A program made the position numbers and the translations under genes. The notes under the pieces were generated by a model. That model did no database searches. It was given only the letters and a program-made list of their open reading frames with translations, and was not told the origin of the DNA. Positions 48,401 through 59,900 of a stretch of 64,000 nucleotides of DNA are shown piece after piece. Origin of the DNA: Phallusia mammillata (Eukaryota; Chordata; Ascidiacea; Phlebobranchia; Ascidiidae); assembly GCA_003260075.1 (NCBI GenBank), contig QLIY01000344.1, positions 76,637-140,636 on the forward strand, written 5' to 3'. The first letter of the stretch is position 1, and every line of letters starts with the position of its first letter.

Positions 48401-50438
48401 CATCCTGTGGCGATTAGTGCCTGATAAAACGATTTACATGCGACGGACAATACGAGGGTGCGAGACTGGATGGAAATGAAGCCGTAAAATTACGGACAAA
48501 GTTTTTGAAATGAAACCATGTAATCGCGGTCAACTTCTTTTTTCGCGCTTTGCATTCAACTGACCGCAGGAAAAAATACCCCCCTATATATACCTAATGT
48601 AGTACGTCGCATACTCGCATTCGATTTTAGGAATCTGCTACATAGTACATACTGCTTGAGTAGTTTATTGCAATGGCAAAAATATGAGAAAATATAGACT
48701 GCGAAAAAAAGAAGAAATGCGGAAAAGGCGTGAGGCCGAACGCATTAAGGCGAGTGTAAATAATTTTGACAGTGTTATTTGTTAATTGAATAATTAGTTT
48801 GTTTAAAAGTTGCCAGTGCCAAATGTTCAACAATGTCGAAATGATGTACAATTCACGTTAAAAATCTGTACTCGTACCTTTATTGGGCTCGTGATTTGTT
48901 TCATGCACAAAGAAAAGTAAAAAGTGCTATAGGTTGGGTTGTTTTAATGCCCATTAGACCGCGACAGTGTGTAATCGGTGTCCACTTGTTGATTTTGAAT
49001 TTAAAAAACAACAACAATCTAATGTACAGAAAACGTCTGGTCAATATCAAAGGGTTATTCCCTGCATTACTACCGCACAACAAGAGGTTTTGCAGGTCCA
49101 TATAAACATAGTGCGAAAATAGATATAAGCGATTTGTTGCTGCTGTGCCAAATTGTCAATGCTTTGATACTGTCAGGATTTTATGACTGAATTAGTTGTT
49201 TGTTTGTTTTTAATATCAACACCGTCTTATTAGAAAGAATTATGGCCAAATATTGTCTGTAGGGTAGCAAGGGTTCATCCTACTTAATATTTACCCATTG
49301 GTGCTATTTGTCATTTACTTTGTCATTATAATTGAAGTGTATTATATCTTTTACTTATTACTTTTTAACTATTTTTGGATTCTCAACAATCAACCGTTTT
49401 TTTGTTATTTTAAATAAAGAAACGACAAATTATGGAAGAAACAGAAAAGTTGGAACCACGAATTTCAGCTTTGGATGATGATCTGGATGACCTTGGTGAG
49501 TCAAGTGATGAGGAAGATATGGTTGTAGAAGAGAAAGTTACTTCACATCGCCGAAGAAGCCCCTCACCTATAAGGTAATGATAAAAGAAAACACATATTC
49601 CAGTGCGTACAAATAACATGTTTAGAAATACTTTTGTGCTGTGTAATGAAAAATATAAAAATGCTGGAATTTCAATAAACTTGATTTCTGCACATAATTA
49701 GTATAACAGCAGCATTGTAAATGCATGTAGATATCTTATGTCTATTTTCCCCACAGAGATCGTGACCGCCACCGTCGTTCTCCGTCACCAAGACGACGCC
49801 GTTCACGGAGCAGATCGCCTAGAAGACGTAGAAGAAGGTATTTTTGCCTAAAGACGTTTTGCCTTTGTTATATGTAGTAATGAACCGAGCCCGCCAAATT
49901 GGTCGGACCAATGCCAAACTGTTTGCCCAGCGCAAAACTATTTCTTAACACTTCAGAACGCATTTAAGATACCTTTACAAACAAACATAATTTACGTCAA
50001 TATTACAATGATAGCCACCATTCCTGCTTCCTGGTCTGTTGCTTCCTATTCTGTTTTATTAATTATGGTAGTTACTACAGTTTTCTTTGCAATTTAGTCG
50101 CACGCCACCACGACGTCACCGTTCTCGAGAGCGCGAAAGACCCCGATCTCCACATCGCTCTCACAAACATCACGATGAAGATGAAAGGTATTAGTTTGTT
50201 ATTATGGATCCTTTGTGCCTTTTTGTATGTTCCTGCGTTTTAGTGAAACAATGACAGATATATGTGGTATAAAGCTGTGGACTTTCAGTCCGGGAAACAT
50301 TAAATAACGTCGACATTTATTTCTAGGCCAAAGAAAAAGAGCAAGAAATCTAAAAAGTCATCGAAAGACGACGAAAGCGTGGAGATCAAAGAAGCTAATG
50401 CACTTCGAGCGAAACTTGGACTAAAACCTTTGAAATGA
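45489..50438 (+). CDS. PRPF38A: pre-mRNA-splicing factor 38A
   Basis: Eight exons: 45489-45618, 45835-45994, 46170-46291, 47379-47464, 49420-49574, 49757-49837, 50098-50187, 50327-50438. They total 936 bases, giving 311 residues plus stop; the human protein has 312. The PRP38 domain is nearly identical to the family (MANRTVKDANTVKGTNPQYL, then YIGGVYGGNIKPSPFLCL, then VRCLGAFYMRITG). It ends in DVILPRLQKRQIMEETEKLE. An acidic stretch and an RS-rich tail follow. The C-terminus is EANALRAKLGLKPLK, which matches the Hub1-interaction (HIND) motif type. PRPF38A is a component of the spliceosomal B complex needed for activation. The start ATG is certain from the conserved MANRTVKDA. Its 3' end faces MTREX. 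Confidence 0.97.
46311..47340. mobile_element. inverted-repeat element filling PRPF38A intron 3
   Basis: The left end ATATAGTCAAGTGGGGTAAA (46311-46330) and the reverse complement of the right end (47321-47340) match at 19 of 20 positions. The ends abut TA-rich sequence, so a TA duplication as in Tc1/mariner elements is possible. Inside, the GGGGTAAAAA motif recurs in both orientations. No transposase frame was seen. One unresolved base is at 46830. Confidence 0.65.
47465..49419 (+). other. PRPF38A intron 4 with a short protein-like open frame
   Basis: 1.95 kb, the longest intron of this gene. A stretch near 48.36-48.60 kb is rich in CG dinucleotides and precedes an ATG at about 48684. From there a frame reads MRKYRLRKKEEMRKRREAER and stops about 12 codons later. 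No other gene was recognised in the intron. Confidence 0.5.
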
Positions 50439-50803
50439 ACTTTTAAATAGTTGTTAGCTACAAAATCCCATGTGTCGTATTGAGTTTTTCTTGTGCGAAA
50501 AACATTGCCGCGAAACTATCGCACACATCGATCTTCGTTTTACCGATTTGCAAGCAAATGTTTGTTTTTCATCAATGGTTCTATAACCTTCACAGGGATG
50601 TTCTATATCCTTCATAGGGATATTCGGTCAACCATGTGGCAATGTATAAAACCCTATGAATAACCTACTACGAATATTGTAAGTTTTTTTTCAAACACGA
50701 ACAAAATCGAGTTTTCGAAAACAAAACCAATATACCATGCAGTTTTTGCCCTAAATCCAATCATTTTAAATGACTGTAATGACCCGCAACACGTAATGGT
50801 AAA

Positions 50804-50809
50804 AATAAA
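50804..50809 (+). terminator. polyadenylation signal AATAAA for PRPF38A
   Basis: AATAAA 366 bases after the PRPF38A stop. It lies only 17 bases from the opposing MTREX signal. Confidence 0.5.
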
Positions 50810-50825
50810 CTTTTCTCTTCGTTCT

Positions 50826-50831
50826 TTTATT
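50826..50831 (-). terminator. polyadenylation signal AATAAA for MTREX
   Basis: AATAAA on the minus strand, 72 bases after the MTREX stop codon at 50903. Confidence 0.55.
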
Positions 50832-50902
50832 TGTTTTGCTTTTCGCAAAGTAGTAAAAACGAAAGAAAGACGAAGGAGACGAAAAATGAACTGAACGTGA
50901 CG

Positions 50903-53900
50903 TCACAGATAAAGGCTGGCTGCAAAAATGATGTCACGCTTGATGAGGCGGATTCCCTCGGCGAATTTGTTTTCGAGTTGTGTGTTGCCGATCGCTTTCG
51001 CCGCATGACACATTTCGCGTAGCAGCTCTTCCAGTCTTCTCATACATCGAATGATGCTTCCTGTAAGGAAAATAATCCATGGTCAATTGATGAGTGAGGA
51101 CTAAAGTTACACTGCTAATAACGTAGTATTGTGTGGCGAGCAGTTTGGAAAGGTATTTCCCACGCTGAATACAAGTATGGGGGTTCAATATGACGAGGTT
51201 TTTGTAAGTATTACCCGTTTAAATGAAGCAAAACATTTTCTTCGATTAAAATGCTTACGGAATGTGCATTTAAAGCTCATTAAAATAGTGATACAGAGTC
51301 ATCAATCGCATTATGTTACAAACCTTCAAAAGTGTCGGTTATTTCTGCAATTTGTGAAAAAGTGGATCCGTTGCACCACATGTAAACAACATCCATCAAC
51401 ATCGTCTTGAAAGACTGAACGTAATCTTCTTCATCAAGCGGAAGTTTTGCTTCAATGGAAACCTGCAAGAATTCACAAAATGACTTTTAGTTGTGACATG
51501 CAAGATTTGTACTGGACTTGTATCGAAAGTGCTATATACAGGGTTGCCATCGACTTAACACCAAAAATAAGGACAACCGAAAAATCAAATTTTTAGGCGA
51601 AACAAAACAAACGTTTTTAAACAAATTTTTGCATTTATCCGAGTCATGACATAATAAATGCAATATTTTTGCCAGAAACAATCTGTTTCAGTAACTCGTT
51701 GTTCGTAGAAAATACTAAGTGCATCTCACATCAGCTCAGGTCTAGACTCACTTTTACTTGCTTGCATCTTACAACAGCTCAGGTCTAGGTTTACTTTTAC
51801 TTGTAGCAGGAATTTGACTCATAATTGTTGAAAATAAGACAAAAAAAGGACTCAAGTCAAATAAGGACATTTCTTAGAAATAAGGACAATGAACTTTTCT
51901 AAGACATAGCCCTTCAAAATAAGGACAAATCTTTGAAACACGGACGGTATGGCAACCCTGGCTATATAGCATCACCAAAAAAAATTACGATACCTTACAG
52001 CAGCGTACGATATGTTAAATTATAGACGGTTAATTCATAAAACATACAGAGGCGACATAAAATCGAAGTTAAAGCGAGGTTTACCCACCTTAGCAATTCT
52101 TCTGGCCGCCTCGTGCATTTGTCTTAATGGACTTGCGAGATCCTCACTCAGTTTCGGAATGCTTTTGGACTGCAAAGAGGGTCATAAACATGAACTAAAA
52201 CGGTAGCTTCCCCATATTTATATCCTATGTTTTTCCAGTTTGTATATCCTATGTCTGACAAACCAACACTTGGTTTTGAAAGCAAAAATGTGGTTTTACA
52301 AGCACATGGTTTTGAAAGCAAAAACCAATGGGTCTCCGAAGAAAGGGGCGGCAAAAATCGACAGACTAAATGTCGACATAAGTCGTAAATTCAGGTAAAA
52401 ATGTTGTAACGCTTGGAAACAGGTTTGCTTGAATCAAAAGTTTGTTATGATGTTTACCTTTTCGTCGAACACGAAACAGCTAAGCAACGCACAACACTGG
52501 GCAGCCGACAGAGTGTTGAAGACACCGTTGAAAACCATCTCTGTTAGCAGAAGTTCGTCTGCTGCGCTGATCTCACAAGCAACACGTCCTGTAGTGCAAT
52601 ATTTATAATTTTTTAAACAGATTCAAATTTCCGAAATGTTCAACATCAAAGAATAAATGCCACAGGTGCCATCTAAGCCACTGTTTTCATTTTTAGGCAA
52701 CCTATTTGTACCAGAATGGGATTCGCTTGGCAATATTTTTGCAACATTGCGGCATATCGGTTGAAATCGAAATTTCTTTTGCACAAGATTTTAACGTGAA
52801 ATCAATATTTCACCTCTTAAAATGGTCAAAAATGTCATGTAGACCAGAGGTCGGCAACCTTTTTTGCTCTGCGGACCGTTTTTGAAACTGACATTTTATC
52901 GCGGACCGGTCTCCAAAAAACTGCAAATATTTGGAAATGAAAACGCTTAAATTAGTTTATAATCCCCGGAATACATGGGCAAAATGTTTTAAAGCATTAA
53001 ACCTGAAAAATGACACGACCCGGTAACAAACTTCTCGCGGACCGGCGGTTGCCTACCACTGACGTAACCGGTATGTTACAGTATACTGTAAAACATATAT
53101 GTCATATATATGTTTTTTTTTTTTCTAAAAAGCAATGTGTAGTCCAGGGACTGGATAATCCGTTTACAAAGCTACAAACTCAAACATTTGACTTCAAAAC
53201 GCAACTTCTTCCAACCTTTGGTCTCAATGACATCGGACACAGTGGCGTAATCGAGTCGGCGGAGAACTCGCTTTCGACATTTCAGTTCGTCCATTTGTAA
53301 AATCGTACGCGATTTCTTCAACTCCCGTTTCGCCTCTTTCACGTCGGCGCCGAGCTGAAAGAAAAGAACGTTATTAAAGACGCAAAATACAAAAATTCTA
53401 ATGTTGGTAAACCCAAAGTTGTAGGCGGCCTGAAATTGGGGCCCAACCTCGATTTCCAGGCGATGCTCGAAAGTTGTTGAAAATGCGGCAAAATAATACT
53501 GAGTGTCACGTCAGGCCCCAATCATACCCGTTTATTGAAATTCTAACCCGAACCCGGTCCGAATTACAACTGTGGTTGAGACACCTGATATAGCTTACTA
53601 ACCAGATTTTCAAGCATTTTGATTGCAAATTTTAAACAGCACGTGGCTTGGAACAAATTCACCTTGGTTTTTCTCTCGCACATTTCGTAAATTTCCGTCA
53701 CTTCTTTCTTGGTGTGTAGCGGGTGTTTGTACATTCGACGTTCAAACGCTTCAATCTTGCGCACAATTGATTTAAGCCGCTCGTCTTTAATACACATATC
53801 TTCTAATGGATCGAGCAGCGGCAAACCATCCGGAAAGCGTTTGTGGACCTCCTGAATCAAAAGTAGGGATTTAAAGGGCTGATGGATAGTAAATTTATTG

Positions 53901-56900
53901 ACCTCAGTCATTAAGTTTGCTGCTTTCCAGCCAACTTGTTTGTAAATCTTCGACATAAGCAGAGTGTCCATATCGTTCTTATTTCTAAGATTTGTCCTCA
54001 TATTGAACGGTTGTGTCTTGTGTAGGGAATGTTTTTGTTTTTGGTCTGAGTCCTTATTTTGTCTTATTTTCAACAATTACAAGGACCAAACGTAGTGAAA
54101 TGGCAGTCAAAGTCCAGCTACCGGGAAAGTAAACCTATCTAAAATGCACGAAACATTTTCTACGGGCAAGGAGTTGCTAAAACAGATTATTTCTGGCAAA
54201 ATATATGGCGTTTGATTCGTTTCCCATGAAACTTTTGATTTTTCGGTTGTCCTTGTTTTGGCATCCTTGTCGATGGCAACCCTAAGACATATAGCTCTCT
54301 TTCTTTGTGACATTTCTACCCCTAAAATGGTTAATGTTTGCTATAAGCCGCACCGAATCGTATAGAATCTTTACCTCAAGCGAACGTAAGAGGGATTGAC
54401 GGTTGTCCAGAGGTCGTAAGTCCTTGGGAAGAAACAGACGTATGCTGCTCATGGCTTTGATCAGTTGCACTAAGACCGGCACGACGGCCATTTCATTTTG
54501 GCGGTCATTGCCTTTGGCAGGTCGTGGGATTCTTGACGATGAAGGGTGGATGCTGTCCTTGTCACAGTTGAGAAGGACATCGACAACATACTCCGGCGGT
54601 GGCTCCTCTTCTGCCCTGAGTCGTCCTGTTGGTTTGGGCTGCTTCTTCTGGAAGTTCACCACCACACCCCAACCAAACTCATGATCTCCATTGCGAACCT
54701 GAAATTGCAATTATTTTATTTGTTTTTCGCTTCAAAATCAGAAAGTTTTGCTCCAAAAATGTTGAATTTGATTCTACAATTAAAGAAAACCAACCCTATG
54801 TAAGACCTATGTAGGAACAATAAATCAAACCTGGGTCCTGTCTAGAATTAGTTAAAGTCATAAGTTTCAAAACACCTGACAGGAATGGAAGTACAATCCA
54901 ACAAAGGTCTAAATTGACTCAAAGGTAATGATGGTTAAAAAAAATCGACTTTACTTCACCAACAAAAATTACACTTCATATTTTTTCATCACATTGAGCA
55001 TTTTAAGTCACCACTTGTCAACTGCATTCTTAACAGTTTTGAGTCATGCAAAACAAATCCAAAATAATCCTACCTTGACAAGTCTTCCTGGTTGCAGAAA
55101 AGGCAAACAGTATTTTGGCATGTGGATAAACTCCTCCAGTTGCATTCCAAGCTTGTTAAGTTGTTGTCGTATGCGATAATAAGTCATAGATTCATCCTCA
55201 TCTTTGATCTTCAGTGTGGCATATTGCTTCTCCAAAGCAGCCACCTCTTCAGGATAAATAAATGAATTTATTAATACACCAATTATCCAATCTTTTTTCT
55301 TGCAATCAACTAGATTAGGTGATAATGCAAACAATCTTCTCAACAAATGGAACAGATTATGCAATTAACCACATTCATTTGTACAACATGATCTAAATGA
55401 CACACTTTTGTACTGTTGTTGAACAAATATAGGGTTTTTCTGTTTTAAATTTGCAAAAAATGGGGTAAACAATCTGTTTTACTGAAGCACATTTCCCCCC
55501 CCCCAATATAGGGTTTTTCTGTTTTAAATTTGCAAAAAATGGGGTAAACAATTTTTTTTACTAAAGCACATTGTCACTGTTTTGAATAGCAGAACAATTA
55601 ACAAATGTACATGTTGAAATATGTTTCTTACTTTCAATCTTTTCAGGAATGGCAGTGTAGTGTTGGAATTGGTAGAAAGACTTTTCAAGCATGTACTCGG
55701 GGTTTATTTCTTCCACACGGAGTAGGTTCAGCACCATGTTGTATGTTAATCGGAAAGCAGAGTCCAATGGATCTGGTGAACCCTAGAAAAAGGTTTAGAT
55801 CAGAATAAAAAGCACTGCATCATTTAACAAAACATCAACAAGATGCAGTTTTAAAGTAAAGTAAACATACTTTGACAAGTGCTTTTCCAACACTGGGAGA
55901 AAGTTTTTCGTCCACTACCATGATTACAATTCCCTTCTCATCCATTCCACGACGCCCTGCTCTACCACTCATTTGAATATATTCACCACCAGTGATCTAA
56001 AGAAGAAGATTTGTTTGAAATGTTTATGTGTCACAATTTCACAGGACTGCACTTTTACTACATGACTATTCTAAAAGCAAACATACACAAGCATCCACAA
56101 TATATGATTGTTTACAGAAATAACTAAGGCGTAGCTTGTCACAAAACATAAAACAACAAACACAACAATGAGAGAATCAATAAGTATTTCCATTACCCAT
56201 CTAAAATCCTTTCCATCATATTTCCGAATACTTGTGAAAACAACAGTGTGAGCTGGCATGTTGACACCCATGGAAAAGGTCTCAGTTGCAAACAAAACCT
56301 AAAACAAACAAATCATAATACGTTAGACTTGATATAGGTGTTATACTAAATCTTTTGAACTGTTTAATGCATGGGTGTCCAAACTCCGGCCCGCGGGCCA
56401 AATGCGGCCCCCGACGGCATTTTAAGTGGCCCGCGGCTGTTTTTTTTTAAATTGTGTTGCGTATGGCCCGCCATAGTTTGGAACTTTGGATTAAGTTTTT
56501 GGGTTTTGGCGACACTACATCATGCAAAAGCTTTCCCTGGAACTTCATTTACCGGTAAAAAGGAAGGTGCCGACTCAACAAAATCACAAAATTTCCTTAA
56601 ATCCCGAAAATTTGAGTCTTAATTCTGAAAAAACGTTGGCCCGCGGGCGTCTTTACCTTGTAAAATTTAGCCCCCATTAAAAACAGTTTGGACACTCCTG
56701 GTTTAATGTGATAAGGTATAGGCTAGAAAAATCTACTCTATGGATTTAAACCCAGCAGTTTTTCTAAGGCATTTTACAATATAGCTGTAAAGCAGAACCT
56801 AAGGATTTATTGATATTATAACACTCACTTTAATCAGGCCCTCAGAAAATAATATCTCAATGGTTTCCTTCAGTATAGGCAAAAGTCCACCATGGTGAAT

Positions 56901-59900
56901 ACCAATACCATTGAGAAGAAATGGTAAACTAGCTTCCACCTGTGGAAGTTTGCGATCTTCATCTGATAAAGAGTCCATAGCATTGTCAAAAACTTCTTGT
57001 ACTAGCTTCCTCTCTTCAGCTGCAAAACACGAATAAAAGGGTTAATATGAATGTTGGTCCACAATATGCAGTAAAAATAATGTGCACAAGTAAAACCTAT
57101 TGGATGTCTCACAACTATAAGTTAAAACAGTTGTAATCCCCCCCCCCACAGCACCAATAAAACATCAACAGGATACAGTTTTGTAAAAGTAAACATACTT
57201 TGACAAGTGCTTTTCCAACACTAGGAGAAAGTTTTTCGTCCACAACCATGATGACAATCCCCTTCTCATCCATACCACGACGCCCTGCTCTACCACTCAT
57301 TTGAATATATTCACCACCAGTGATCTAAAGAAGAAGATTTGTTTGAAATGTTTATGTGTCACAATTTCACAGGACTGCACTTTTACTACATGACTATTCT
57401 AAAAGCAAACATACACAAGCATCCACAATATATGATTGTTTACAGAAATAACTAAGGCGTAGCTTGTCACAAAACATAAAACAACAAACACAACAATGAG
57501 AGAATCAATAAGTATTTCCATTACCCATCTAAAATCCTTTCCATCATATTTCCGAATACTTGTGAAAACAACAGTGTGAGCTGGCATGTTGACACCCATG
57601 GAAAAGGTCTCAGTTGCAAACAAAACCTAAAACAAACAAATCATAATACGTTAGACTTGATATAGGTGTTATACTAAATCTTTTGAACTGTTTAATGCAT
57701 GGGTGTCCAAACTCCGGCCCGCGGGCCAAATGCGGCCCCCGACGGCATTTTAAGTGGCCCACGGCTGTTTTTTTTAAAATTGTGTTGCGTATGGCCCGCC
57801 ATAGTTTGGAACTTTGGATTAAGTTTTTGGGTTTTGGCNGGGCTAGCGGGGTAAATACTGGGGTTATGAACAAAAACAAAGTGGGATGGACAGCTACATA
57901 ACTACATCTACCATCTGCGTAAATTTCATCCAAATCCATCAAGGATTTGATGGAAAAACGAGTCGGACAAACTTTGGGGAGAAGAAAAATGAAAGAAAAA
58001 AAAAGAAAAAAAACACAAACATTTTGAGTAAAATCAATATGTGTCCCCTTCAGGGAAGGGGACCCATAATAATCTCAATTGGTAAAGAAGTAAACCTCAG
58101 TTGTTTCAGTGCTCACCTGTGTTGAACTCCATGCGAAAAACTTGCTTTGCATAAAATTCACACTCTTTTTTGCTGAATGAAAAAACGATTGCCGGCAAAA
58201 ACTTTCTTTCAAGAATCAATTCCACAATTTGGACACAAGCACTTTTACCCTAGAAATGATTTTTTAAAGGTTAGATAAATTAGACACTTATTGAAACTGG
58301 GACAGCTGTGTACCCCAAAACTTTTTCTACAGGCCAAAACAACTATTTTATTTAAAAAATAATTATGCATTTTTCCAGTTGGGCAGAAATTGCCAATATT
58401 TTTTGCAAGTGAATTATGTGTCATCTAACCTGCTGTCCACCTCTTTTGCCTCTTCTGTTGAAGTCACTTCGTGCATTGTCACCGGCATCTCTTAGCACAG
58501 ACATAGCTGTGTTAAAGTTATCTTCTCTAAATGCACCCTATGAAAATAAAAGTTCTTTATGCTTTACCTAAACCTGGCAAGATATAAATATTTGGTATTT
58601 ACAGTTTGTTGGCGATATTGGTGCAAATCAATGGCTAAAAATAGCAAAGTTTTTTGTCCATAAAAAATAAAGGTTTTTGCCTAATAAAAATATAGTTCTT
58701 TTGCCCATCAACATAAGAATCATTTGGTACAGCATTGAAAAGGAAAGAAAATCAATCAACTTACACTATCATCTACAACCAAATGCAAACCATCACCACC
58801 AGTAGGAAATATATAGTGTTCCAAAGGCACCGGTCGATAGTCGGTGTAGACAACATGGCAGGGTTGTTTGTGGAGGTAACAAATCCAAGAGGCAAACTGT
58901 CTTGCATTTGGAATAGTGGCGGATAGGAACACATATCGGACATTGTCTGGTAGTAGAATAATAGTTTCTTCCCAGACTACACCACGCTCCTTGTTGCGCA
59001 TGTAATGAATTTCATCAAATACCACCCAGGCAACCTCTCGCATCACTTCAGAACCTCGATACAGCATGCTTCGCAAAATCTACAAAATCAAAGTAAGAGT
59101 CAGGCATCATTTTAAAATGTCATTATCATTTACACTTTTGTATTATTTTTATACAGGGCATCACCTACAGACAAAACTCATTATTTTTGGTATCAACGAA
59201 CAAGCCAATGCATATGCAGGTACATAGGTAACTTTGGGAAACAAATGTCAATTTAAAATACTGCACACATGCTTAACACCATATGCTGCAATATAAACGA
59301 TTAAATCCGTATATTTGCATGGAAAATGTTACTATAGACACCTGATTTTAGAAAACATACTTTCATTAAATGGTAGGTTAACTTTGTTTATTTGCAGCAC
59401 ATGCTGTTTTTCCAAATGTAAACACAGCTCGTGGAGCTAAAAACATGAACAAAAATACTAATGATGCTTGTTACCTCTGTTGTCATCACCAAGCAGGAGG
59501 CAGTAGGATTGATTGTAACATCTCCGGTCATAAGTCCCACATCAGAAAACTCCTCATACAAGTCACGATACTTCTGGTTGCTCAATGCCTTGATTGGAGT
59601 TGTGTATATCACACGCTGCTTATCTCTGAGTGACATCGCAATTGCATATCTGTGTGGAAAGCATAAATGGGCAGTATAATCAACAATCTAGCATTATACA
59701 AAAACTATATTTTATCACAGCTTCTAAGATGCTGTATGTGTTTTGTGAAAGACTATAAATTCACACATATCTTACAATTTGACACATTTGTTGCAATTCA
59801 ATTTGTGACATTGTTTTTGTAAGTAACACCAACATCTCTACACACCCAAACTGTGCTCCCCATGTTTCAAGAGAACATCAGTATAATTTTTATATTAAAA

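Noticed and set aside
57199-57626. Mutually exclusive or tandem alternative exons in MTREX
   Set aside because: The copy is in the wrong order, includes identical introns and a transposon, and is bounded by a ten-C linker.
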